A stretch of DNA of 64,000 nt from Vreelandella alkaliphila (lineage in GTDB: Bacteria; Pseudomonadota; Gammaproteobacteria; Pseudomonadales; Halomonadaceae), in contig NZ_JABASV010000004.1 in assembly GCF_016107625.1 (NCBI RefSeq), positions 62,001 through 126,000 on the forward strand, in the 5' to 3' direction. Below are positions 23,042-33,200 of this stretch, piece by piece. The translations under genes were made by a program, and so were the position numbers. The notes under the pieces were generated by a model. That model did no database searches. It was not told the DNA's origin and was given only the letters and a program-made list of their open reading frames with translations. Position 1 is the first letter of the stretch, and every line of letters begins with the position of its first letter.

Positions 23042-24001
23042 TCACGCACCACCCGCCGACGCCTCACGTGCTAACTCAAGGGCTGAATCCAGGCTATCAG
23101 GATCATTTACCGCCAACCCTTTGGCACTACGCACAATGCGCTTATTCAATCCGGTAAGCACTTTACCAGGCCCACATTCAATGAACACATTAGCACCTTG
23201 CTCGACCATCGCTTCAACGCAAGATGACCAACGAACGGGCTGATACAACTGCTCGATTAAGCGCGTACGCAATGTCTCAATATCAGCATGGGCTTGCGCA
23301 TCGACGTTTTGGATAACCGCATAACGAGGGGCACGCAGCTCAATTTTTTGCATAGCCTCGGAAAGTCGCTCAGCAGCTGGCCGCATTAACGCACAATGGG
23401 AAGGTACTGACACCGGCAGTGAAAGCGCTCGCTTGGCTCCCGCTTCCTGGCAGGCTGCGATAGCACGCTCCACGGCATTTTTGCCACCTGCGATAACAAC
23501 CTGCCCAGGCGAGTTGTAATTAACGGCAGATACCACTTCTCCTTCAGCCGCTTGGGCACAGGCCGCTTCAACTGCGCTATCGTCAAGCCCCAGGATCGCC
23601 GCCATGCCACCTTCTCCTGCAGGGACAGCTTCCTGCATGGCTTCACCACGCAGGCGAACAAGGCGCACGCCTTCAGCGAACCCCATCACTCCAGCGCAAA
23701 CCATAGCACTATATTCACCAAGACTATGGCCGGCCATGACACTTGGGCGAGGCCCTTCCAACTCTTGCCAGATACGCCAGATAGCTACGCTGGAGGCAAG
23801 TAGTGCCGGCTGAGTGCATGCCGTCGCATTCAACGCTTCTTCTGGACCTTCCTGGACGACTTTCCACAAATCGTAGCCCAGAGCGTCTGACGCTTCCTCA
23901 AATGTAGTTCCCACCACACTGTAGCGCTCGGCTAGCTCTCGCAACATTCCAAGTTGCTGAGAGCCTTGCCCGGGAAAAATGAGGGCAAGGGGTTGAGACA
24001 T
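23042..24001 (-). CDS. fabD: Malonyl-CoA-ACP transacylase
   Basis: Loads malonyl groups on ACP. From ATG 24001 (MSQPLALIFPGQGSQ) it has 319 residues; AGGTG lies 7 bases upstream. Catalytic Ser in AGHSLGEYSAM, Arg in RLRGEAMQEA, His in SVPSHCALM, and GPGKVLTGLNKRI near the end. As in Pseudomonas, fabH is absent between plsX and fabD. Confidence 0.96.
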   Translation of the reverse strand: MSQPLALIFPGQGSQQLGMLRELAERYSVVGTTFEEASDALGYDLWKVVQEGPEEALNATACTQPALLASSVAIWRIWQELEGPRPSVMAGHSLGEYSAMVCAGVMGFAEGVRLVRLRGEAMQEAVPAGEGGMAAILGLDDSAVEAACAQAAEGEVVSAVNYNSPGQVVIAGGKNAVERAIAACQEAGAKRALSLPVSVPSHCALMRPAAERLSEAMQKIELRAPRYAVIQNVDAQAHADIETLRTRLIEQLYQPVRWSSCVEAMVEQGANVFIECGPGKVLTGLNKRIVRSAKGLAVNDPDSLDSALELAREASAGGA

Positions 24002-24151
24002 GTCGTTCACCTTTGCTCTTGTAGGCATTTGCTCAGTTGAGCGATAAGCGTGCTATTGGCGCCGTTGCTAAAACAGCTTTTGGCACATACTGCTACCACC
24101 AATAGCCCGCAAAAATATATAACGTCTTATTATCTACTGCGCTGATAGCGC

Positions 24152-25171
24152 TCAAGAACACGACCAGCGCGCTGCAATTCGTACAGGCAAATCATGCTCC
24201 ACTTCTTGCAATGCACGCTGAATTGCATAATAAAAACCATCCGCTTGGGTGCTGCCGTGGCTTTTCACCACAATACCCTGCAACCCCAAGAGGCTGGCCC
24301 CATTATAACGTACAGGGTCTAGCTCCCGCTTAAGCCTCTTCAGTACAGGCCTGGCCAGTATACTTGCCAAACGCCCACTCAGGCGTGATTCAAACGCCAT
24401 TTGTACACGTTCCACCAACATACGAGTCAAGCCTTCACTGGCTTTCAACGTGACATTACCAACAAAGCCATCGCAAACCACGACGTCAAGATCACCCTGA
24501 AAAATATCCCCACCCTCGGCATAACCAAGGTAATCAAAGCTTAAATCGCTGGCACTTTCACGCAGCAAACGATCCGCTTCGCGCACACTCGCACTTCCTT
24601 TCGTGGCTTCAGACCCCACATTCAACAAGGCAACACGAGGCCGCCTAATGCGATCCATACACTGAGCCATGGCGGCACCCATCATGGCAAAATCAAACAG
24701 CCTGGATGCAGGCGAATCTACATTTGCCCCTAAATCAAGCAAATAACAGCGTCGCCCTCCACGCGCGGGGATTGCAGTACTGATTGCCGGCCTGGAGATA
24801 CCAGGCAACATACCAAGTTCGCGCCTCGCTAAAGCGACCAAAGCTCCGGTATTTCCCGCACTCACGCCTGCAACCGCTTCACCTGAAGACAGGCTACGCA
24901 GCATACACGCCATGCTGGTAGCGCCTCCGCGGCGCATTGCCCAGGCAGCAGTTGCCGCTTGAGAAACGCTTTCTGGAGCATCGGCTGCCACCAAACGTGA
25001 CGTTGCCGCAGCCAAAGGCTGCGGCAAACGCGAAAGTTCAGCATCAATCTGCTGACGCGGACCAAACAGAGTTAATGCTAGGTCGGGGCGTTCAACAACC
25101 GCCCTTGCGGAGCCTTCGATAATGGCACGGGGGCCTTGGTCACCCCCCATTACATCAATCGCTAGGCGCAC
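24152..25171 (-). CDS. plsX: Phosphate acyltransferase PlsX
   Basis: Makes acyl-phosphate from acyl-ACP, the first step toward phosphatidate in bacteria. 339 residues. Begins MRLAIDVMGGDQGPRAIIEG; contains SAGNTGALVALA, LDLGANVDSPA, ALLNVGSEATKGS and VVCDGFVGNVTLKASEG, all family marks. Lies 43 bp after rpmF, the conserved rpmF-plsX pair linking ribosome and lipid genes. Confidence 0.96.
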   Translation of the reverse strand: MRLAIDVMGGDQGPRAIIEGSARAVVERPDLALTLFGPRQQIDAELSRLPQPLAAATSRLVAADAPESVSQAATAAWAMRRGGATSMACMLRSLSSGEAVAGVSAGNTGALVALARRELGMLPGISRPAISTAIPARGGRRCYLLDLGANVDSPASRLFDFAMMGAAMAQCMDRIRRPRVALLNVGSEATKGSASVREADRLLRESASDLSFDYLGYAEGGDIFQGDLDVVVCDGFVGNVTLKASEGLTRMLVERVQMAFESRLSGRLASILARPVLKRLKRELDPVRYNGASLLGLQGIVVKSHGSTQADGFYYAIQRALQEVEHDLPVRIAARWSCS

Positions 25172-25213
25172 ACAGCACCCACCCTGTTTTGCCGCTCATA
25201 AAAGCGCTAAGGC

Positions 25214-25384
25214 TTAAACTTCGACCACTTTACGACCGCGATAGAAACCGTCGGGAGAAACGTGGTGACGCAGATGAGTAGTACCGGTTTCTTTGTCCTG
25301 AGACAGAGTCGGTGCGCTCAGCGCATCGTGGCTACGACGCATACCGCGCTTGGAACGAGTTTTACGGTTCTGTTGAACTGCCAT
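25214..25384 (-). CDS. rpmF: Ribosomal protein bL32
   Basis: A 56-residue large-subunit ribosomal protein. Translation on the minus strand gives a basic protein starting [20 protein letters not shown] and ending RGRKVVEV, typical of proteobacterial L32 without the zinc cysteines. It lies 37 bp after yceD and 43 bp before plsX. Confidence 0.97.
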   Translation of the reverse strand: MAVQQNRKTRSKRGMRRSHDALSAPTLSQDKETGTTHLRHHVSPDGFYRGRKVVEV

Positions 25385-25420
25385 GGGTGTTTACTCCAAG
25401 GTAATTAAGGTAAGTGATGC

Positions 25421-25969
25421 TTACTTTTTGCCTTTCAAAGCGCCACTGCTTTTCAAAGCATTAAGCACTGCGAAAGGGTTCTTGGCCGGAGCGGAGTCTT
25501 CCGCCGTGCCTTCGGTCTTGCTGACCAGCTGCTCCGCCGAGACATGGCATTCGGTCTCATCGTGATAGACCACCTGCGGCAAGCTAAGGATAAGTTCATC
25601 CTCTATTACCGTCAGCAAGTCCAGCTGTTCATTTTCCACCAGCACCGGCTCATGACTAGCAGGTAGCTCGGCAGCCAAAGCTTCGTCTGCAATCATTCCT
25701 AATAAGAAATCACTGGAAACGTCTTGGCTTAGCGGCACTAGACAACGGCGACAAGGCAACGCCAGGGTCGCTTGCAAATGGCCACGAATTTCGCGACGGC
25801 CTTGGGCATCAACGCCAAACTCGAGTACGACATGACAGTCGCCGGTTTGGTCACCTGCTTCTTCAGCTAGGCGTGGCAGCTTGTTCAGCGCCACAATGCC
25901 TTCTAGTCGTTCGCGGCGGGCTGCAAGCTTATAAGGCTCAACCCGGCTGGGGATTTGTGAGGTCAACAT
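25421..25969 (-). CDS. yceD: YceD family (DUF177) protein
   Basis: A 182-residue protein of the DUF177/YceD family, always just upstream of rpmF. It is linked in other organisms to 23S rRNA processing or accumulation. Visible features are HVVLEFGVDAQGRREI, the two-cysteine stretch LPCRRCLVPL, and the acidic conserved DLLTVIEDELILSLP. First gene of the yceD-rpmF-plsX-fab operon, divergent from maf. Confidence 0.9.
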   Translation of the reverse strand: MLTSQIPSRVEPYKLAARRERLEGIVALNKLPRLAEEAGDQTGDCHVVLEFGVDAQGRREIRGHLQATLALPCRRCLVPLSQDVSSDFLLGMIADEALAAELPASHEPVLVENEQLDLLTVIEDELILSLPQVVYHDETECHVSAEQLVSKTEGTAEDSAPAKNPFAVLNALKSSGALKGKK

Positions 25970-26131
25970 AGGCGCGCAATGATAGGCACTCGCCCCCCTG
26001 CTGTCAAAGCTGTCGGTGCAATTCTTACGAGATTATCTCCCAAAACCACGTAAATAGGCAGGCTAACAAGGTTTCGTTACACTCGCTTGAACGCCGATTA
26101 ATGCTCAACCAGACCTATTAAGGAGAACACT

Positions 26132-26734
26132 GTGCCTCAAACCAATAACGCGCCACTTGTCCTGGCATCAAGCTCTCGCTTCCGCCAAGCGCTACTGGAC
26201 AAGCTATTACTGCCCTATCAATGCTGCTCTCCAGACATCGACGAAACGCCCTACCCTAATGAAACGCCCAATGCCTTAGTGCACCGTTTGGCGCTCAGCA
26301 AAGCCAACGCCGTTGCTGAGCGCTTCCCCAACCATTGCATCATTGGCTCTGATCAAATAGCTCTGTTTGAGGGCGACATTCTAGGCAAACCTCATACAGA
26401 AGAGCGCGCTCGGGAGAATCTGGCACGCTTTTCTGGCCAAAAAGTGACTTTCTTGACGGGCTTAGCATTAGTTGATACCCGCCACCAACGGCATCACGTC
26501 CATATCGAGCCGTTTGAGGTGTTCTTTCGCTCACTGAGCCAGCAAGAAATTGCACGGTATGTTGCCCTTGAGCAACCTTTAGACAGCGCTGGCAGCTTCC
26601 GCATGGAAGGACTGGGGATTAGCTTGTTTGAAAAACTCGAAGGCCGAGACCCAAACGCACTCATAGGGCTTCCACTCATCGCACTATGCGACATGCTTCG
26701 CCAAGCAGGCATGAACCCACTCGGCGACGCTTAG
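26132..26734 (+). CDS. Maf/YceF-like nucleotide pyrophosphatase
   Basis: House-cleaning nucleoside triphosphate pyrophosphatase of 200 residues. The N-terminal LASSSRFRQALLDKLLLPY, DIDETPYPNETP, IIGSDQIALFEGDILGKP and SAGSFRMEGLG are Maf-family motifs and fit the YceF-like subgroup (m7GTP pyrophosphatase). The start is GTG with AAGGAG 6 bases upstream. It is the only plus-strand gene between 12.8 and 30 kb; convergent with sppA, 3 bp apart, and no terminator is visible between them. Confidence 0.92.
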   Translation: MPQTNNAPLVLASSSRFRQALLDKLLLPYQCCSPDIDETPYPNETPNALVHRLALSKANAVAERFPNHCIIGSDQIALFEGDILGKPHTEERARENLARFSGQKVTFLTGLALVDTRHQRHHVHIEPFEVFFRSLSQQEIARYVALEQPLDSAGSFRMEGLGISLFEKLEGRDPNALIGLPLIALCDMLRQAGMNPLGDA

Positions 26735-26737
26735 TCG

Positions 26738-27865
26738 TTACTGAGCCTGAAAGCGCAAAGGAGCATGCGCATGCTGACGCCCTAGCACTTCAGCAGCTGT
26801 TTGAGTAAAGCGGCGTGTCAAACGCTCGAAGGGGTCTAAGCTAGGCGTATAGTTTTCCCATTCAGCATCGCCTACCTGCTCACGAGCGACTTGTTCAAGA
26901 CTGCCCAGCTCATCTATCAAACCTAGCTCTAACGCTTGCTCACCGCTCCAGATAAGCCCTGAGAAAATCTCAGGGCTATTGCTCAAACGATCACCACGCC
27001 CTGCCTTCACATCGTCTATAAACTGCTCATGGGTTTGAGTCAGAACACCCTGCCAGAAATCAGCAGCCTCTTCATCAAGCGGCTGAAAAGGATCCAAAAA
27101 GGCTTTGTTTTCACCGGCAGTCATTACGCGACGCTCTACGCCAATCTGGTTGATCGCTTCCTGAAAGCCAAAGCCAGCATAGATAACACCAATAGAGCCA
27201 ACTAAGCTTGCACGGGACGCCACGATGCTATCGGCAGCAGAAGCAACGTAGTAAGCGCCGCTCGCACCAATATCCTCTATCACGGCAATAATAGGCTTGT
27301 CGCCCTGATCACGCAGCCGCATAATTTCGTCGTAAATACGCTGCGATTGCACAGGGCTTCCACCAGGACTATCAATGTGCAGCACAACAGCAGCAGCCCC
27401 CCCCGATGACCATGCACGATTCAAACCTTTAATGATGCGTTCAGCATTTGCTGGTGCATCACTGGCAATCACACCATGCACTTCCACCAGTGCTACGTGG
27501 CTCTCGGTGGGCAATGAGGCCGTTGGCTCAGCGAGAAACACGCGGTATAGCACTGTTGTTAACGATACCAATACAATCGCCAGCAACATCAAACGAAAGA
27601 ACAGTTTCCAGCGCCGAGTTCTGCGCTGTTCCGTTAAAACACCGCCAACCCAGCGGTCCATCATTTCCAACTGCGCTAACCGCTGGCGCTCGCGCAGTAT
27701 TTCGGCATCATCACTCTCCGCTCCCGGTAGCGGTTGCTTTTTGGCCTGCTGGACAACCTCTGGCCCATCAGTCCAACGGTCACCACTCTCCTGGCCAGAA
27801 AAACCATCACCCGCCTGAGAGCCACCACCATTACCACTTTCATCGCGCTGCTGCTCATCACTCAT
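26738..27865 (-). CDS. sppA: S49 family signal peptide peptidase
   Basis: Inner-membrane serine protease that degrades released signal peptides. 375 residues: a hydrophilic Gly/Gln/Asp-rich N-terminal tail (1-85), one membrane helix (about 88-110), then the protease domain. VVLHIDSPGGSPVQSQRI, the nucleophile region EDIGASGAYYVASAADSI, SLVGSIGVIYAGFGF and a candidate catalytic Lys in MTAGENKAFLDPF fit the short, single-domain SppA type. Begins 60 bp after the HAD gene. Confidence 0.92.
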   Translation of the reverse strand: MSDEQQRDESGNGGGSQAGDGFSGQESGDRWTDGPEVVQQAKKQPLPGAESDDAEILRERQRLAQLEMMDRWVGGVLTEQRRTRRWKLFFRLMLLAIVLVSLTTVLYRVFLAEPTASLPTESHVALVEVHGVIASDAPANAERIIKGLNRAWSSGGAAAVVLHIDSPGGSPVQSQRIYDEIMRLRDQGDKPIIAVIEDIGASGAYYVASAADSIVASRASLVGSIGVIYAGFGFQEAINQIGVERRVMTAGENKAFLDPFQPLDEEAADFWQGVLTQTHEQFIDDVKAGRGDRLSNSPEIFSGLIWSGEQALELGLIDELGSLEQVAREQVGDAEWENYTPSLDPFERLTRRFTQTAAEVLGRQHAHAPLRFQAQ

Positions 27866-27925
27866 ATACGATTCCTAGTGTTCGCTTGATCGTACAACCA
27901 CTACTCTCAGTGGCTGTTAACGCCA

Positions 27926-28576
27926 CTAACCGTGAAGCCAGTCGAACAGGCTATCTACATCATCCGCCAGCCACACAGGCTGGCTAGCCGCTAACCGAGC
28001 GGGGGCATGCACACCGTAAGTAACGCCTACACGATCCATATTAATAGACCTTGCCATCTCAAGGTCATACTCGGTATCCCCCACCATCACAGCACGCTCA
28101 ACGGGCACTTTTAGCTCTTCGAGCAGTTCAAGCAGCATCTGCGGATGAGGCTTAGAACGTGTTTCATCTGCTGTTCGACTGGCATTAAACCAACCACCTG
28201 ACTCTGTTTCGGCAAAAACCCGATCTAGACCACGACGACTCTTCCCCGTCGCCACCGCCAAACGCTGATAAGGACGCTCACGCAGACGAGCAACTTGCTC
28301 TTTAACGCCTTCAAAAAAAGGCATGGGCGTCGAATCACCATGAACGAAATGGTAGGCATAGCGTTGACGCAAGCGCTCGGCCTGAACCGCTTCAATACCA
28401 GGACATAACGTCGCTATCGCCTCAGGCAGGCCCAAGCCAATAATATTCTCGATAGCACTGACGTCTAACTCATTCCACTCGGCATCAGAAGCAGCTGCCT
28501 GCATGCAGGCGACAATTTTCGGCACGGAGTTCATCAATGTGCCATCCCAATCAAAGATAATTAGCTCATAGCGCAT
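27926..28576 (-). CDS. HAD-IA family phosphatase
   Basis: A 216-residue phosphoglycolate-phosphatase-like HAD hydrolase. Motif I FDWDGTLMNS, motif II VATGKSRRG, motif III Lys in SKPHPQML and motif IV MVGDTEYDLEMA are complete, with a helical cap between I and II. The substrate is unknown; the Pseudomonas gene at this position (after rluC) is of the same family. Starts 9 bp after rluC. Confidence 0.9.
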   Translation of the reverse strand: MRYELIIFDWDGTLMNSVPKIVACMQAAASDAEWNELDVSAIENIIGLGLPEAIATLCPGIEAVQAERLRQRYAYHFVHGDSTPMPFFEGVKEQVARLRERPYQRLAVATGKSRRGLDRVFAETESGGWFNASRTADETRSKPHPQMLLELLEELKVPVERAVMVGDTEYDLEMARSINMDRVGVTYGVHAPARLAASQPVWLADDVDSLFDWLHG

Positions 28577-28585
28577 GTCGCTTCC

Positions 28586-29527
28586 TTATTTACGAGCGCG
28601 TTTTAACGTTTCTTCTAATGCCTCAGGCAGCGGCGCTTTCACCGTAACGGGTCGACCATTGCCAGGTTCAGGAAACGTTAATGCACGGGCATGAAGAAAT
28701 AGACGCCCCAAGCCAAGGCGCTGCGCCATATGATTACTTTCGCGGGTACCGTATTTATCGTCGCCCAATAAGGCGTGCCCAGCATGAGCCGCATGGACAC
28801 GAATCTGATGAGTGCGGCCAGTCACAGGCTCCGCCTCTATCAGCGTGACCTTTTCAAAGGTTTCCACTATCGAAAAGTGAGTCCGTGAAACCTTGCCATT
28901 TGGATCTACCCGCACTCGCCTTTCACCGTTACCCGCATCAAAGCGGTCTAAGCGGGCACTCACATAGCTCTTCCGAGCAGGCCAGCGCCCAGCCACTAAC
29001 GCCAAGTAGCGCTTGTCCATTGCATGCTTTTTCAGCGATTCGTTAAGTGTGACGAGCGCATCACGAGATTTTGCCAACAGTAAGCAGCCCGATGTATCAC
29101 GATCCAATCGGTGGACAAGCTCTAAAAAAGTAAGGTCATCGCGCACTTGCCGAAGCGCTTCAATGAGGCCAATTTTGACGCCACTTCCGCCATGGACTGC
29201 CAATCCGGATGGTTTGTTAATCACCATCCAATCGGGTCCTTCCATAATGACGCTACCAATTAACAAATCACGTAAGTTGTCACTCACCTCTTTAACCGCT
29301 TCTCTCGGTGCTAATCGCAGCGGCGGCACACGCACCAGATCACCCGCTTGAAGTCGATAATCTACTTTGACGCGTTTTTTATTAACCCTTACTTCGCCTT
29401 TCCGCACAATGCGATAAATCAATGCACGAGGAGCACCTTTTAAACGCGTCATCAGAAAATTATCGATTCGCTGACCTGCTTGTTCCGGGGCGATATCCAC
29501 CCACTGTACTTCCCGCCCTTCGGACAT
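28586..29527 (-). CDS. rluC: 23S rRNA pseudouridine synthase RluC
   Basis: Modifies 23S rRNA at positions 955, 2504 and 2580 in E. coli. 313 residues: N-terminal S4 domain (RIDNFLMTRLKGAPRALIYR with RKGEVRVNKKR), then the RluA-type catalytic domain with ELVHRLDRDTSGCLLLAK, whose Asp is the nucleophile, and TGRTHQIRVHAAHAGHALLG. Divergent from rne, the classic rluC-rne arrangement. Confidence 0.95.
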   Translation of the reverse strand: MSEGREVQWVDIAPEQAGQRIDNFLMTRLKGAPRALIYRIVRKGEVRVNKKRVKVDYRLQAGDLVRVPPLRLAPREAVKEVSDNLRDLLIGSVIMEGPDWMVINKPSGLAVHGGSGVKIGLIEALRQVRDDLTFLELVHRLDRDTSGCLLLAKSRDALVTLNESLKKHAMDKRYLALVAGRWPARKSYVSARLDRFDAGNGERRVRVDPNGKVSRTHFSIVETFEKVTLIEAEPVTGRTHQIRVHAAHAGHALLGDDKYGTRESNHMAQRLGLGRLFLHARALTFPEPGNGRPVTVKAPLPEALEETLKRARK

Positions 29528-29606
29528 TAACGCTCACTCCTGGTGTGATCTAATAGCGACAGGCTAAAAACGGCATTCTAGCGTAGACCAATGCGCATTG
29601 CGTCAA

Positions 29607-29635
29607 TTGCTGGTAGTTGTCTTTACTGTTATATT
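29607..29635 (+). promoter_or_regulatory. Candidate rne promoter
   Basis: TTGCTG and TATATT are separated by 17 bases. The -10 is good, the -35 weak. Its distance to rne (about 570 bp) is long but compatible with the known long leaders of rne. Confidence 0.4.
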
Positions 29636-30068
29636 CCAAAACGTTCAGCGGCCAAGTGTGGCTTACCCGTAAACAGACACGTCGTAACGGGAGTACTACC
29701 ACGCTTGCCAAGCGCCTGCCCGACAAACACGCAGGCCAGAGCACAGGCAAAATGGCGTAGTGTACGCATTACCCACACGCCTTACGTACTGGATATACAG
29801 TTACTCTGTCGCATGCTTTTTGACGGCAGAGACACTTTTGCTTCGCCCGCAATGGCAGGCAATTGAATTAACAAACGTCACGCCCCAAGCAGCCTATCCT
29901 GTTCGTCACAAGGTGACGCTTGACTTGGGGCGCCAAGTTCAACGCTGTGCCGATGACCGGCGTTGACGAATCGATGAATGCCAGGTGTTGGCGGTGTCAG
30001 CAGAGCCGGATGGACGTGACAGCCACCGAAACATGTTCTGCCTCCGCCACGTACTCAACGCCCTTACG

Positions 30069-30096
30069 GCCGGGTCGGCATGATTGCCTTCCCGGC
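30069..30096 (+). other. Two-tier hairpin in the rne leader
   Basis: gccggg-tc-ggca-tgat-tgcc-tt-cccggc forms a 6 bp and a 4 bp stem around a symmetric 2x2 internal loop and a 4-base apical loop. The shape recalls the hp2 element through which E. coli RNase E recognises its own mRNA; sequence homology is not claimed. Confidence 0.55.
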
Positions 30097-30203
30097 TTAA
30101 TGCGTCAGCATAGCAATGCGCCGAGCACAAGCACGCAGCACCCAGCGATTCGTCTACGCCACGCCCAGACGGCTCGTCGGCTCGCAATGCTATGTGAGAC
30201 AAT

Positions 30204-33200
30204 ATGAAACGGATGCTGATTAACGCAACCCAGCCAGAAGAGCTGCGGGTTGCGCTGGTAGACGGGCAACGCCTTTACGATTTAGACATCGAATCTGGCG
30301 CTCGAGAACAGAAGAAAGCCAATATTTACCGGGGTAAAATCACCCGGGTAGAACCTTCCCTTGAAGCCGCTTTTGTTGATTTTGGCGCCGAACGCCACGG
30401 TTTCCTGCCACTAAAAGAAATTTCCCGCGAATATTTTATCAAAGATGTGTCTGGTCGCCCCAGCATCAAAGAGGTGCTGAAAGAGGGCCAGGAAGTCATC
30501 GTCCAAGTTGATAAAGAAGAGCGTGGCAATAAAGGGGCAGCACTGACTACCTTTATCAGCTTAGCGGGCCGTTTTCTCGTTCTGATGCCGAACAATCCCC
30601 GTGCAGGCGGCATTTCACGCCGCATTGAAGGTGATGACCGCAGCCAGTTGAAAGATGCCATGGGCCAACTGACAGTGCCAGACAAAATGGGCCTGATCGT
30701 TCGCACCGCCGGTATCGGCCGTAGCCCAGAAGAGCTGCAGTGGGACTTGGATTACCTCGTCCAAGTGTGGGAGTCCATTACCACTGAAGCTGGCAAGCGC
30801 TCAGCCCCATTCCTGATTTACCGCGAGTCTAATGTCATTATCCGCGCCATGCGCGATTATCTACGCCAAGACATTGGCGAGGTGTTAATTGACAGCCCCG
30901 AGATTCATGCAGAAGCACTGGGCTTTATTCGTCAGGTAATGCCCTCTTACCAGCAGAAAATTAAACTCTACGCCGATGAAGTTCCGCTTTTCTCGCGTTT
31001 CCAAATTGAGTCGCAAATCGAAACTGCTTACCAGCGCGAAGTAAAACTTCCTTCTGGGGGCTCCATTGTTATCGATCACACCGAAGCGCTGGTCTCTATT
31101 GATATCAACTCTGCCCGGGCTACACGTGGCAGCGATATTGAAGAAACCGCGCTGCAAACCAACTCTGAAGCAGCCGATGAGATTGCTCGACAGTTGCGCC
31201 TGCGTGATATCGGTGGCCTCGTCGTTATCGACTTTATCGATATGGGCCCTGCGCGCAATCAGCGCGAGGTTGAAAATCGCATGCGCGATGCCCTGAAGCT
31301 GGATCGTGCTCGCGTTCAGATTGGTCGGATTTCTCGCTTTGGCTTAATGGAAATGTCACGTCAGCGGCTGCGCCCCTCGCTAGGCGAAACCAGCGGCGTT
31401 GTTTGTCCGCGCTGTAACGGCCAAGGCACTATTCGCGATGTTCGCTCGCTTTCGCTTTCTATCATGCGCCTGATTGAAGAAGAAGCTATGAAAGAGCGCA
31501 GCGCACAAATCCGCGCCATTCTTCCAGTACCTGTCGCGACCTACCTACTGAATGAAAAGCGCAGCGTTCTAGCAGACATCGAATCACGTCAAGGCGTACG
31601 CGTAGTTCTACTGCCGAATCCCGAAATGGATACGCCGCATTACGACGTTCAGCGACTACGTGATGACCACCTAGACGATGATGAAAGCCTGACGCTATCC
31701 AGCTTCGAGCTTTCGACTGATACTGAAGTAGGTAAAGAACCCGATCCTAGCTTCACTCCGCCCGCCATGCGCGCTGAAGCAGCGGTTAAAAGCGTTGTAC
31801 ATAACGCACCAGCGCCCGCCTCTCTTCAGACTGAAGAGAAGGCAGAGAGAGCTGCCAAAGCAGATAAAGCCGTTACAGCGACTCCCCCCTCCACTGAAGA
31901 GCAACCCAGTGTGATTGGCCGCTTTATCAGAGGCTTCGCCAAACTGCTAGGCGGTGAAGATACCAGCACGAGCCAGCCTGAACCGGAGGCTCCTGTTGCC
32001 CGCAAGCAGCCTGAAAGAACGAGCAAAAATCGCTCACAGCGCAGCGAAAGCAAGCCAAAGCCTGCCCGTGAACGTGGCGAAAGTGCCAGCAGAAACGAGC
32101 AACGCAGTCAGCAACAATCGAGCAATCAACAGCCGAGTAACCCGCAGCCTAGCCAACCGCGCAACGCTGATAATAACGACGACGCTAACGATAAACGTAG
32201 CGGTCCTAGTCGTACTCGCAACCGTCGACGCCACCCTCAGCAAGACGATGCCAAGCTCCAGGACAATGATCAAAAGAGCAGTCGTCAAAAAGAGCAGCAG
32301 ACAAACCTAGCGGCTAAAGAGTCACCTAAAGATGAGGCGGCTAAACCTACTGCTCAACCAGAAAATCGTCGCGACAAACCACGTGATGCCAAGCCGAAAA
32401 ACGAAGCTACCCGTGAGTCTGCATCACAAACGGACGACAAACAGGATGACGGCAAGCCGAAACGCACGCGTAACAATCCGCGCAACCGCACGCGTAAACA
32501 GGCCGTTAATCCTCAAGCCGAAGCGGAACAGCTGAAACTGCAAGCCGCAGCGGCTGAAGCTCCCTCTGCAGACGCTCCTTCTGCTGAGGCTGCTGTTGAA
32601 TCACCTGCTGTTGAAGCGCCTGCTGTTGAAGCGCCTGCTGTTGAAGTGAACAGCAGTAAAGCAGCGCCGGCCAGCCCCTCTTTACAAGATGGGGCCAGTA
32701 CAACAGCTGCACCAACCGCCGAAGCAGTGACTGAAGCGCCTGAACCAGCTGTAGAGGAATCAGCAGCTGCCGATGGAACAACGGCTGAGCGCCCTGCCGA
32801 AAAGGCGGAGAAAGCACGCAAGGCTACGCGCCAGCTTCGCCAACCTCAGCAAGCGGCAGAGAAAGCGGAACCTGAAGCAGAGGAACGTGTAGAGAAAAGC
32901 GCTGAGGCCAAACCTCAACAGCCAACTGATGACGCAACTGCTGCTCAAGAAGCGCCCCAAGAGGCGGCTAGCGGTTCGTCTGAGGTTGTGAAAGCTGATG
33001 CGGGAGTAGAGCTGGAGGAAGAGAGTAGTTCAAACGTGAAAGAGCTTGATACCGCCAACAGCGAATCAGTACGCTCACGTGGCGAAGAAACTGCAAAAGA
33101 GACTGACAAGCCCCAGCAGTCGGCATCTCAAGCTGCTGAGTCTCAAGAACTTGTGCGTCAGGAACCTGTATTGTCTCAAGAACCGCAGGAGACGGCACAA

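Larger units (their letters stand above)
29528..30203 (+). promoter_or_regulatory. rluC-rne control region and long rne leader
   Basis: This 676 bp gap has no convincing gene; three overlapping short frames have no family resemblance. A candidate rne promoter (TTGCTG 29607-29612, TATATT 29630-29635, 17 bp spacer) would give a leader of about 560 nt. The last 250 nt fold well. 29959-29973 can pair with 30146-30160 (14 of 15 bases), and inside lies a hairpin at 30069-30096 with a 2x2 internal loop. In E. coli the rne leader is cut by RNase E itself for autoregulation; the same here is inference. Confidence 0.6.

Noticed and set aside
29591..30207. Three overlapping plus-strand ORFs and one minus-strand ORF (29939-30202) before rne
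   Set aside because: No family resemblance, odd composition and poor start sites; the region is better explained as the rne leader with strong RNA structure.
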